Shown piece by piece: positions 48,077 to 57,722 of a DNA stretch of 64,000 nucleotides. Below the pieces are notes generated by a model. That model was not told the origin of the DNA. It made no database searches and saw only the letters and a list, made by a program, of their open reading frames with translations. This DNA is from Strigamia acuminata (lineage: Eukaryota > Arthropoda > Chilopoda > Geophilomorpha > Linotaeniidae): positions 2,604,001 through 2,668,000 of the forward strand of contig OX442319.1 of NCBI GenBank assembly GCA_949358305.1, read 5' to 3'. Position 1 is the first letter of the stretch. The number at the start of each line of letters is the position of its first letter. Made by a program: the position numbers and the translations under genes.

Positions 48077-49516
48077 CAATTTGTCTGTCCTTTGGCCAAT
48101 CTTTGACCACTTGCATCCTGCCATTTGTTTGTTCGCTATACCTATTCATCATATTTCACCTCCTAATTACATCGTCATCGGTTTTGCAGGTCAAATGTCC
48201 ACCATAGAAATCACCTGTTGGAGTGCTTCCGACACCTGAGCGCAGTCATTAAGCAACCGCCATGCCACCAAGGCGCCTGCAAAAAGTCCAGTAGACTTTG
48301 CTTCTATAGAGGAAAGAATTTAGCATCTGCAACAGGTCAGTGGCACCTTGTTCAGTGGTGTTTGAACTGGCCGAACTGGTCCGGTGTCACCATGGGTCCA
48401 TCTGACTGCAGGTCTTGGCTGCAGCAGTATTTACAAACCGCTTGCACAATGACGGAATGCTGTAGGTGGACATCAAGCAAGGGAATCTCATTGAAACACC
48501 TACACTTACAACCAAGTGGATTAATACTTTGTATTAGTCAATGAACTTTAAATTTTAGGAGGGAAACAAACTTGGCCTTCTTAAATTAGAGTTATGACAA
48601 TATTTCTTAAAAACAATGTATCGTTGCCAAGGTCAACAACAGGAGCCCATAGGTATCCGATGAAAATCCGATGAAAATCAAACGGTGAAGAACAAATTGT
48701 GTTTAAGTTTCTCAACAATTTACAGAAAAACCAAACAAGATAAATCAAAGCAAAAAATTAAATACACGAAAACCTAAAAAATCCAAATTGGTTTCACTAG
48801 CTGCATTCAAAAATTAAAATAAGAATTTTAGTTTAAGTGTATTTTAAGTTTTAACATGGGTTTAAACAGGAAATGATGTCATTTTTTGTTTAAAATTGAA
48901 GTAAAACACAAAATATTTTAGTTTTTGAATGCAGAGAAAAGATCAGTTTCCCCAGGAGCGACCATGAGAAAAAAAATGGAGTATACACCAACAAAATAAC
49001 ACATTAAAACCCACAGTTTGACACATTAACAAAGAATTATTTCAACAATAAAAGAAAAGGCAATCAAACTTGACGGATTTAAAAACAAAATTATCCTGTC
49101 CCATCATTTCAACGCAACTTACCGGTACTTCATACTAAATTCAAAATCAAGTTCGTCGAACGAAAACTACGGATGGCAAATTCATGTTAATATTCTGTCG
49201 TCATACTTAACTTCTAAGTGATACAACGATAAAAGCGATAGTCTACGTCTTGGTCTACGCGCCATTTACTTGCTTGTACCGGAAGTACCGAGCTACAACC
49301 AATGAAAAGGTTCGTAACCACGATGACACCTAATCACGTTAAATACGATTTTAATGAATTAAATATATTGTTTTATAGAATTTTATATTTAAAAAAGAGA
49401 GGGGAACCAAAAATAAGTCTTAATTCACACTAACAATTACGATTTTTTTGTGTTGAGAATGTGCTTCGAGATTACAATTCGTTTCAGCCAATCAAATGAG
49501 CAGCGAGTCAAAATAA
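48077..49516. other. Intergenic stretch without a convincing gene
   Basis: A 108-codon plus frame at 48218-48544 is not recognised and has stops in the neighbouring splice-compatible frames. Otherwise AT-rich sequence. Confidence 0.4.
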
Positions 49517-49556
49517 ATGGCTGCACGAGTTCAAGATCAAAGTGCTAAGTACTCTG
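49517..49556 (+). other. Possible 5' exon of the small gene
   Basis: ATGGCTGCACG follows a CCAAT-containing stretch, and the segment ends at CTG|GTAATA. It is not in frame with the downstream coding model, so if it is an exon it is non-coding or belongs to an alternative transcript. Confidence 0.25.
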
Positions 49557-49644
49557 GTAATATTTTGAACTATTTTCCCGCAGCAATGTTTGTTTGTACT
49601 TGCAAAAACTCTTGATCGTTCGTGGGCTTTATAACAACAGATAA

Positions 49645-51017
49645 ATGCTTACGGTGCAGCTGCAAACTTGCGTTGTGCAAACAACAACGAGGTATGCAAA
49701 TTGTCGAGTCTTCAAAATCCGAAAAGGTAAACAGAGAAATATACGAGAAATTTGTATGTTTTTATTTTGCAGCTCTGACACGAATTTGTTCGTCGTAGGA
49801 AGAAAATCACGATCCGACTGTCGGTATGGTTAATTAATAAACAAATAAAATCATTTTTAAATTTTTAAATTAATGTGTTTCTTTTGGTTATATTTCAGAG
49901 GATGTACAAGTATATTGATAGCCAACTTTCACTTTTGAAGATATTGAAAACAGCTCCACAGAAATTTACTATTAATGTGATTGATAATCTGTGTGTGAGT
50001 GGGATTTGTAAAATATAGTAAAAGAAATAGAGATGCATGTTGGTGGGCTTTGGAAAGTCAAATTGGGCCCCAAAAAAAAAATTTCTTGACTAAAGTGCAT
50101 TTATAAGCTGCGAATTTTTCTATCCAGGTGGAAAGTGCATTGTTAGGTATTTTTGATACAGAACTGGACCTTTAAAAAATAGGTGCAAGATATATCTACG
50201 TACAAAAAATAAATTTTTTAAACAAAAAATATTTTTTTTTCAGAGCTTCTTTTTTCCTGAGAGTTTGAATTTCCCGGTTCTTGGTACCAAAACGTTAGGT
50301 ACTCTCGGGAAATCAGTAATTTGGTACTGTAACTATAGAACCCCCGTTATTACAACTAATTTTGATGTCAAAATTGACTTTGAATGCCCGTCGTTCTCAC
50401 TATTCTTATCAAAATATAGCTTTGCTATATAGATTTTTTGATACATGGAAATTGACAATTCAAATGTGAATTTAGCCCAAAACGAATGTGAATTGAATTG
50501 AATGCAAATTAAATTGCAAATGCCTAATGTGAATCGAATATTGAATCGAATATTGAATCGAATATTGAATCGAATATTGAATCGAATATTGAATCGAATA
50601 TGAATTCAAGGTGAATGGAATGTGGTCAAACGAAAAAATCGAATTAGAACGTGATGCAAATCGAATTGTGAATTGTGAATGTGAATTGTAATAAATTGCA
50701 ACTTCGCAATGACGATCTAGTATGTTCGGTAATTTTGGGCGGTCCCGGGAATCGGGGTTTACCAAAATTCAGCCGGTTTTCCGCAAATATAGATTCGCTT
50801 TGATGGTGCTTTTTTAGGTCTAAAAATGGACCTGCTTACACGTTAGATAAAAATTGAATATCTAGGGTCATATTTGTTTTTTTTTATCCAATTGCAGACC
50901 GAATTTACTACAGAGAAAAATGAGTACGTCAGGCAGGCAAAGGTGTTATCATTTGAGACCGCAGAAGCAAAGATCAATCCTCGTGACAACGTCCCATTCT
51001 TTCTAGTCAGCAACTAA
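49645..51017 (+). CDS. Small four-exon gene, unknown function (103 aa)
   Basis: Coding exons 49645-49691, 49773-49823, 49901-49994 and 50898-51017 are joined by GT-AG introns with consistent phases (2, 2, 0) and end in TAA. The protein starts MLTVQLQTCVVQTTT. It has a central helix-prone segment (YKYIDSQLSLLKILKTAPQK) and a polar C-terminal part ending NPRDNVPFFLVSN. There is no signal peptide or membrane segment. I do not recognise the family. The third exon has two adjacent AG acceptors (CAGAG), and only the downstream one keeps the frame. AATAAA motifs near 51074 could end the transcript. The last two exons are the best supported. The first two could be wrong. Confidence 0.5.
50529..50602. 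repeat. 12-bp tandem repeat GAATCGAATATT
   Basis: About six head-to-tail copies inside the last intron of the small gene. Confidence 0.92.
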
Positions 51018-51534
51018 TAAGATTTGGAATAGCACTGGAGGAAAGTAAACAAACAAAATTTAAATTTTGCAAAAATAAAAAATTAAAATTAAAAAAGCGT
51101 AACAAAGTTTTTGTGAAATATTTTATCAATTCAGTTTTCTCTCAGAGAAAAGGTGTTTTGCTTTGCATTTGCATGCACCCCTAGTTAGAAAGCACTGGTT
51201 AAACTTTGAGTTTGACTTCTTTCGGCAGTGTGAAATTTGCTGTTTGGTCCAGACAGCTTCCCCTTCCAGACTCCGGACAAAGTGATGCGCCTCGTGTAGG
51301 GACCATCGCTCTGTAGTCCGGACAAATTCATTTTTTCTTCAATTGCGCATGTGCACCACCTATCATATTGGCCAAACAATATCTCTTCATATTTTTTTTT
51401 AGGTTTATTTTTAAGAAACATACAGAGTACAAACTGAATTAAAATTTGCTTTTTACTCTGTCCCAGAGAATGAATAACACCAAGGTAATTCTAACCTTTT
51501 ACGGTTTGAATCCTTTGTTTACCTGTTATTTCAC

Positions 51535-51538
51535 AAGT
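51535..51538 (+). repeat. Target site duplication AAGT (left)
   Basis: AAGT directly precedes the left LTR and recurs at 56227-56230 after the right LTR. A 4-bp duplication is typical of Ty3/Gypsy-type integration. Confidence 0.85.
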
Positions 51539-52168
51539 TGTCGTGATTCGACTTTGCGGTTAAAGATAATAAATAATACACTCGGGAATACAATATACTT
51601 CAAATACTGCTTTATTAAAACACTCTTACTAATACGAATATAGGTTAAGATGTTTCCTGTAGTGGTCCTCGGATTCGGCTGCGAATACGAGTTGCCGCTA
51701 AACAATGGCGGATCCAATTGTTTAGTCCTACGCGTGGTCTGTGTTTGTTGTCTAGGGTATTTCCACGTGTTATTATGAACACGCGAGAATTCGCTTTCTC
51801 GTGCGAATTAAACGAATATCGTTCGGATATTTATTCTAGCGTAGATTGGCTACGCTAAATAAATGTGGCTGTTGTACAGTTGGAATGGTCAGCGGGCACC
51901 GGTCCTCGATCAATCCGTGAAACGGCCTGAAAGGTGAGGTAAATGGTGCTCTTGCTGAAATGTGGTAACTGTAGTGTCATTTCCGGTCAAGCCTCGGTCT
52001 TATATACTGACCGGAAGTGACGTCATATATAGATTATTCTGATTATTCAGATCCGCAGAAATGCGAGACTAGTCAATCTAGTCTATTTCTAGTAGCGCTC
52101 CTGGCGGTCGGATTCATCAACACGATAAATCTTATCAATTTATCTTCAGGTGATTCGGAATCACCACA
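51539..52168 (-). repeat. 3' LTR (630 bp)
   Basis: It starts TGTCGTGATTCGACTTTG on the plus strand and ends GATTCGGAATCACCACA. It reads as identical to 55597-56226 over 630 bp. In element orientation it has TATATAAG (51999-52006) and further on AATAAA candidates (51830-51835, 51611-51616). Confidence 0.95.
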
Positions 52169-52461
52169 CGTCCCTCCCCAAGAATAAACTATCGGGACCA
52201 AACCAACGTTTGCAGGTTGGCCAAGAAAACTACTTATTTTATGAAATAATTTACATCTGAATAAACTTTTTGTGATGAATTTAAAATGAGAACGAGAGAT
52301 ACTCAAATTTTTAAAATAGGTCAACATAACTGGCCTTAGTCTTGGGGATAACTGGTTATTCCAGTGTCGCTGGACTGCTGAGTTTTTTCTCAGCTTGGTG
52401 ATTAGTTTTTTGATCAGTTCGAAATCTATGGGTGACGAGATTTGCGCAGACGGAGTTATCT
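52169..52461 (-). other. Non-coding tail after gag
   Basis: About 290 nt between the gag stop and the LTR. It holds a perfect hairpin, GCTGAG-AAAAAA-CTCAGC (52378-52395), and a second stem CCAGCGACACTGG nearby. There is no pol remnant. A structured tail could serve RNA export, dimerisation or packaging, which is inference. Confidence 0.6.
52171..52181 (-). promoter_or_regulatory. Polypurine tract
   Basis: TTGGGGAGGGA on the minus strand, two bases before the 3' LTR. This is the expected plus-strand DNA primer of an LTR retroelement. Confidence 0.85.
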
Positions 52462-55400
52462 TTATTCCGCCTGCGAACGCCAGTTTTTTGCCATGTTGTC
52501 AAATTTAGCGGTGAATTCCTTCATGATTCTCTCTTGTTCTTTACCGAGCATTTTCAGCAATTCTTCTCGCTCTGCAACTTTTTCGTCGACTTTTTGCTTT
52601 GCTCGTTCAGGACAATCCTGTCGCCAATGGCCGTCCTCCCGGCAGAAGTTGCAGGGACCGCTCTTTCCTCCCTCTCGGTTGACTGGTCCCTTCGTGTACT
52701 CTCTGTAACAAAAAGACGAGATCAAATCTAAATGGTCTTCCGATCTATCCTCAGCACTAGACGTCTTTGTTTGGTAAGCGTTCCCAGGAGGCGGTATGGG
52801 GTTTGACCCGCTATTATTCCTTTTTGATAGAAGTGGTTCGATATTTCCGTTTAGATAATTCCGTGATTGGAGCAGCTTAGTTGAGTCTATGCTGCGCTCC
52901 TGTATTCGTTGCTGTCGAGCCACTCCTAGAGCTCGTTCTTCTTTTGTCAGATTTTCGTTATACCGAGCATTTACTTCGGTGTGTTTCTTCTCGACGAAAG
53001 CGAGGATGGCTTTGAAATTATCTCCTTTAGGAGCGTTCATTTCTCGTAGGACTTTGGTTGCGGTTTCGTTTAGTCCTTGTTCGAAGAGAGCTTTCTGAGC
53101 GTGTTGGTCAAATGGTTTGTCCATTTCACGGAACAGGCTGTCGGCTCGTTGTACGTACTCTCTCAGAGTTTCCCCGGGAGCTTGCTTCATAGAGCTTACT
53201 CTTTTCTGGATTTCCTGGCTCGTCTCGCCATATTGATTGTGGAACTTTATGACGAAGTCTTCCCAGTTTCGGGGTTGGACATCAGCGTACCAGTTTCGGG
53301 CTCGTTCTATCAGCATTTCTGGTATTCCGCGTGAAACCATTTCGTCGGGTTCCGCTCCCAAACGATTAATCGTCAGGGCGACTTCGTCCAAAAACAAGTT
53401 GCCAGCGTTCCAGGATCCGTCGAACTTAATTAGTCTCAGGGTCGTCCACTTGATGTTGTTGTCTTTGCGGGAATACAGCCATCGGTCCGCGGAGTATCGT
53501 TTCAGCAATCCCTCGCTTCGATCGTCTTCCTCGATTTCTTGGCTACGGCTTTGTTGGAGTTTTTGGTCCATGGCCTGAAGGAGCTCGTCTTTTATTGCCC
53601 GTAGCTTGTCACCTAGCGAGTCAGTCTCACTAGGCAGCGGTGATGATCGTGGGTTGTCTGAGGGGAGGCTTGGGAAATGGGTACCATTTCTTGCAAGTCC
53701 GAATTGATTTGGTTGGAACGACGTCTGTCCCGACAATCCCGCGGTGTTCGGATTATTTGTGAGATCTTGTGCCACTGTTGAGTTATCGGGGTTCGATTTC
53801 TCCGGAGCGGAGGTTCGGCTCAATTTTGTTCCGGGCGGTATCATGTCGTCCAGTCGGGTTCCCGTGAGGGCTCCGTCCACTTTTTTGATAAAAACGTAGG
53901 AGTCTCTCCCAGCATATGCTTCGGCGGCGTGTTTCTTTTCGAGGTGGTTTTTAACGGCATTAATCTCCTCGAGCGTCGGCATGGCTAGTTTATTACGACC
54001 TGCTTCGTTTCGTATCTGGTTCTTTTGATTTATACATCTGATTAGTTCGGCGTTAGGGTCGCTTGGGTTAGTATTACTGGTTTGGCCAGTTTTCATTGCG
54101 AATGAGTTTTTCATTGCCCATGATTCAGCACCCTGATTATTTCTTCTATCTTGTATAAACGCCTCGTAGAGTTCCTTCTTGACTTCGTCCGATTCGTTTA
54201 CGATACTGTCTAGTCCGGTGACTCGGATACTGAGGTGAGATGTCAGAGAGTCGATGCTTTCGCTGTCTGAAGTTTGCTCGTCGTTTTTCTTGACCGGGGG
54301 TTGAGTTGAATTGACCCGGCGCCGTTTCTCTTCTTGATTTGTAGAGTCTTCGGCTGTTCGTTTTTCCGTTCTCTCGTTGACCAGATTGATCACCCTACTT
54401 AATTCTTCGTAAGGGTCCTTATCCTGATCTATCTCGATACCGTGAGCGCAAGCCACTCGTGTCACTTCGATGGCCCTTGTTACTAACTCCTTTGCTGAAG
54501 GGGATCGCTCTGGGGAATTCTGCAAGGAGTTTGTCTCCGAGCGTTGACCCAACCCATTGCTTAATGGCTGGATTTCATGATCTCTTGCCATTTCTCGTTC
54601 GATGATTCTTTGTTTTGCTAGTAATTCTCGGGCCAATTCTCGCTCCATTACTATTTGTTTTTCTTGACTCTCCTTGGCGGCGGCTGTTTGCCTCGCTTGA
54701 CGTTCGCGAGCTATTTCTTGTCCCATTGCGGTGACTTTTTTGCGGTGCTCTTTGGCTAGTTCTTCCATTAATTCAGCCTTTCTCTCCTCCAAGGCGTCTA
54801 TTCTCGCCTGATCAGCAATCTCACGTTCCATCTCGGCTCGTTTTTCTGTTATTTCTCGAGCTATTTCGCGTTCGAATGTGGCTCGTCTATCTGCCGCCTT
54901 TTCTTGCCTTGCCTGATTTGCTCGGGCTCGTTCGCGCAATATTGCGGTTTGTGTTGTGGTCGTACTATTGAAGAGGGTCATTTGATCTCTTTTGGGAATC
55001 GACCGTGGCGAATTTGGCAGCGAAATCGATGGTGTTAGTGAACGATGAAGCGTTAATCGTTTCAATTTGTTTTGACGGTCGTTTTCATCGTTTAATCCGC
55101 TGTTGTTTGGGTCATTTGGATCGTCGAAACTATGGATAGGTGAGTCCTGTCCGTTTTCTTCGATTAGAATTTCGTCGTTATCTAACTCATTGGTTGGATC
55201 GTGGTCGCTATGGATTGGTGGGTTTTCGAATAATTTAGTGAAAATATTCTCTCCGTGAGAGGTTCCTGGTCCTTCGAATTCTCCGCCCGAAAACTGGAGC
55301 TTTTTTGCAATCGGGTTAGTTTCTTCTGTTGGAATTTCGGTCGAGTTAGTCTCAACTTTGTTTTCGTGAATTCGAGCTTCCGGCGTCAAGAGTGGATCGT

Positions 55401-55500
55401 AGACCGTTCCATCCTGACGTTCACGTTCTTGTCTTTGCTTGTAACGTGTTTCACGATCGCTAGCGGTGGCTGCATAATTATTTGAATCCGATTTCGACAT
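52462..55500 (-). CDS. Retroelement Gag polyprotein, 1,012 aa
   Basis: The frame is uninterrupted. N-terminal half: a disordered acidic region (1-150), then a long Arg/Glu-rich coiled coil (about 187-308, REIAREITEKRAEMEREIAD) and a basic KRRR patch near 392. A Ty3/Gypsy-type capsid (Retrotrans_gag) region spans about 685-820, with FDGSWNAGNLFLDEVALTIN, RARNWYADV and APGETLREYVQRADSLF. A CX2CX4HX4C zinc knuckle (CNFCREDGHWRQDC) lies at 950-963, followed by a short coiled-coil tail. Gag assembles the particle and packages RNA. At 1,012 aa it is about twice the usual Gypsy Gag because of the N-terminal extension. The start is the first ATG after the primer-binding site. Confidence 0.92.
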   Translation of the reverse strand: MSKSDSNNYAATASDRETRYKQRQERERQDGTVYDPLLTPEARIHENKVETNSTEIPTEETNPIAKKLQFSGGEFEGPGTSHGENIFTKLFENPPIHSDHDPTNELDNDEILIEENGQDSPIHSFDDPNDPNNSGLNDENDRQNKLKRLTLHRSLTPSISLPNSPRSIPKRDQMTLFNSTTTTQTAILRERARANQARQEKAADRRATFEREIAREITEKRAEMEREIADQARIDALEERKAELMEELAKEHRKKVTAMGQEIARERQARQTAAAKESQEKQIVMERELARELLAKQRIIEREMARDHEIQPLSNGLGQRSETNSLQNSPERSPSAKELVTRAIEVTRVACAHGIEIDQDKDPYEELSRVINLVNERTEKRTAEDSTNQEEKRRRVNSTQPPVKKNDEQTSDSESIDSLTSHLSIRVTGLDSIVNESDEVKKELYEAFIQDRRNNQGAESWAMKNSFAMKTGQTSNTNPSDPNAELIRCINQKNQIRNEAGRNKLAMPTLEEINAVKNHLEKKHAAEAYAGRDSYVFIKKVDGALTGTRLDDMIPPGTKLSRTSAPEKSNPDNSTVAQDLTNNPNTAGLSGQTSFQPNQFGLARNGTHFPSLPSDNPRSSPLPSETDSLGDKLRAIKDELLQAMDQKLQQSRSQEIEEDDRSEGLLKRYSADRWLYSRKDNNIKWTTLRLIKFDGSWNAGNLFLDEVALTINRLGAEPDEMVSRGIPEMLIERARNWYADVQPRNWEDFVIKFHNQYGETSQEIQKRVSSMKQAPGETLREYVQRADSLFREMDKPFDQHAQKALFEQGLNETATKVLREMNAPKGDNFKAILAFVEKKHTEVNARYNENLTKEERALGVARQQRIQERSIDSTKLLQSRNYLNGNIEPLLSKRNNSGSNPIPPPGNAYQTKTSSAEDRSEDHLDLISSFCYREYTKGPVNREGGKSGPCNFCREDGHWRQDCPERAKQKVDEKVAEREELLKMLGKEQERIMKEFTAKFDNMAKNWRSQAE

Positions 55501-55576
55501 TTTTTTGGTTCGATTTGACTCAAACGATTTCGATATCCCGGTATTTCTCAGTTTTGTCGTAAGGTTAGCAAATTCT

Positions 55577-55594
55577 ATCCCGGACAGGCCCCCA
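55577..55594 (-). promoter_or_regulatory. Primer-binding site
   Basis: TGGGGGCCTGTCCGGGAT on the minus strand, two bases inside the 5' LTR. It begins with TGG, complementary to a tRNA CCA end, and is close to the classical proline-tRNA type. The exact tRNA cannot be fixed without the host set. Confidence 0.75.
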
Positions 55595-55596
55595 CG

Positions 55597-56226
55597 TGTC
55601 GTGATTCGACTTTGCGGTTAAAGATAATAAATAATACACTCGGGAATACAATATACTTCAAATACTGCTTTATTAAAACACTCTTACTAATACGAATATA
55701 GGTTAAGATGTTTCCTGTAGTGGTCCTCGGATTCGGCTGCGAATACGAGTTGCCGCTAAACAATGGCGGATCCAATTGTTTAGTCCTACGCGTGGTCTGT
55801 GTTTGTTGTCTAGGGTATTTCCACGTGTTATTATGAACACGCGAGAATTCGCTTTCTCGTGCGAATTAAACGAATATCGTTCGGATATTTATTCTAGCGT
55901 AGATTGGCTACGCTAAATAAATGTGGCTGTTGTACAGTTGGAATGGTCAGCGGGCACCGGTCCTCGATCAATCCGTGAAACGGCCTGAAAGGTGAGGTAA
56001 ATGGTGCTCTTGCTGAAATGTGGTAACTGTAGTGTCATTTCCGGTCAAGCCTCGGTCTTATATACTGACCGGAAGTGACGTCATATATAGATTATTCTGA
56101 TTATTCAGATCCGCAGAAATGCGAGACTAGTCAATCTAGTCTATTTCTAGTAGCGCTCCTGGCGGTCGGATTCATCAACACGATAAATCTTATCAATTTA
56201 TCTTCAGGTGATTCGGAATCACCACA
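55597..56226 (-). repeat. 5' LTR (630 bp)
   Basis: The same 630 bp as 51539-52168, TG...CA bounded. In element orientation it supplies the promoter. Confidence 0.95.
56057..56083 (-). promoter_or_regulatory. LTR promoter: CRE and TATA box
   Basis: On the minus strand TGACGTCA (56083-56076) precedes TATATAAG (56064-56057) by 11 bp. The same pair lies in the 3' LTR at 52025-51999. A palindromic CRE next to a TATA box suggests CREB/ATF-responsive transcription, which is inference from motif only. Confidence 0.6.
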
Positions 56227-56230
56227 AAGT
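56227..56230 (+). repeat. Target site duplication AAGT (right)
   Basis: It matches 51535-51538. Confidence 0.85.
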
Positions 56231-56579
56231 TATACGGCCTCCATTTTTAATAAACTTTTAGAATGTTGTAGTTTGATTTCTTGGAACATGACCCAGAACA
56301 GTATTCAAATCATCTGGCTTGAATACTGCAATTGCAAACTTGCAGTGTTTATTGGTTTCTTCTAAACAGCACACTAATTTCTCTCCAATTTTTGCTTCCC
56401 AAATGATAAATATGATAGTCTTTAACAACACTAGGTAACTTAAATTCAGACATTTCTAAACAACTCTGTTCACACCAGTATACAACAAACCTTTATAGTT
56501 CATTCAATAAATGTGTTATACTATATGTTTAATATGTACAGTACAATCAACCTAATCCGTATCCAGTGCATATTTTAGA

Positions 56580-57090
56580 GCAGGGGTGTCCAACCAGCGG
56601 CCCATGTGAATGCTAGACATGTGCGCGGTAGCGGTATACAGCTAAAACACCATAAAACAATTATTTTTAATCAATGGTTAGAGTCGGTGAATGTGGAAAT
56701 GAGTAAAAAGAATAAGAAAATACTTCTGATGCTTGATAATTGTCCATCACATATCGTATTGTGTGATTATGATTTCATAAAACTTGTATTTCCACCGAAT
56801 ATAACATCAATGCTGCAACTGCTTGATGGCGGGATTATTCGATCATTTAAGTGTAAATACCGTGGGTTATTGCTGATTGAAATGGTTGCTGCAATTGAAA
56901 CTTGAAACGTCTACAAGTGCTGAAGAATTTAGTACAAATAATTACTACTTTAGATGCCGTAAATTGAACAAATGAAGCTTGGGAAAATGTTAGAAGCGCC
57001 TGGCGACAGGAGGTTCCAGACATAACTAATGATATTGTTACATGCGATGGTAGACATATTCAATTGGATGATCTACTTTCACAATTGTAA
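56580..57090 (+). pseudogene. pogo/Tigger-type DDE transposase fragment
   Basis: Plus-strand translation gives KKILLMLDNCPSH, then IKLVFPPNITSMLQLLDGGI and IRSFKCKYR, matching the second-Asp region of pogo/Tigger DDE transposases (LDNxPSH ... PPNTTSxxQPLDQGVI). A frameshift follows, then AWENVRSAWRQE and an end near 57087. The N-terminal DNA-binding part is missing. The fragment is preceded at 56582 by CAGGGGTGTCCAACC, which looks like a hAT-type terminus, so two unrelated elements may abut here. Confidence 0.75.
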
Positions 57091-57722
57091 ACATGTGTAC
57101 TCTGTAGTTTCATTTATTCCACTGCCATAAAGAAGCACTGCTAACAGCTCTACAGATTATGCTGGATACTCCTGAATGATTTTTGGTCCATATGTGTTGG
57201 AATGTATGTTAGAAGTACAAATTAAATGATGAAATGCAGTATGACATCATAATACGCTAATTGTTTCCCACTTTCTAAACTTTTAAAATATTTCCATCTT
57301 TCTAACTTTGTAAAATTGAAGAATTATTGTGCAGAAAATTTGCAATAATATGAATGAAGTATTTAGATAAAAGTAATTAATTCAAAAGATTTTTTTATTC
57401 CAATTTATTCCAATTCAGCAGTTTTAATTTAATTTTATAACCTTAGATCATATTTTAAAATATTTTCTTCCAATTTTTCTAAACATAGGAATTGGATTAG
57501 CAAAGAGAAAGCTCAAATGTAGAGTAAATTGAAGAAAAATGGGTTGACTATTGCTTATGCAAGACTGTATCCAGTCAACTTTCAATAGTTGTTAATTCCT
57601 GGGATATTTTGCAGGTCTGCCGATCCAAACGATGTCAATTTTAATGAAACATGAAGAAAGTTGTTCCAATAATTCTTTCCAGCTAATTTTTATTGCAGAA
57701 TTAATATTTTCAAAAACTAATT
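57091..57722. other. Spacer and probable PLC 3' UTR
   Basis: AT-rich. AATAAA on the minus strand occurs at 57689-57694, 57404-57409 and 57394-57399, downstream of the PLC stop codon. Confidence 0.5.

Larger units (their letters stand above)
51539..56226 (-). mobile_element. Gag-only LTR retroelement, 4,688 bp
   Basis: Two 630-bp LTRs (51539-52168 and 55597-56226), each TG...CA, flank 3,428 bp. On the minus strand the order is LTR, 2-bp spacer, primer-binding site, 96-nt leader, a single 1,012-codon gag, about 290 nt of non-coding tail, polypurine tract, LTR. An AAGT duplication borders the whole. No protease, reverse transcriptase, RNase H or integrase motif lies between the LTRs, and there is no room for them. 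The LTRs read as identical and gag is uninterrupted, so the insertion is recent and must have been mobilised in trans. Confidence 0.93.

Noticed and set aside
48218-48544. 108-codon plus frame as a gene
   Set aside because: No family resemblance, and the plausible upstream acceptor leads into other frames with stops.
51539-52168. Treating the two LTRs as a segmental duplication
   Set aside because: TG...CA ends, a 4-bp target duplication, primer-binding site and polypurine tract show that they are LTRs of one element.
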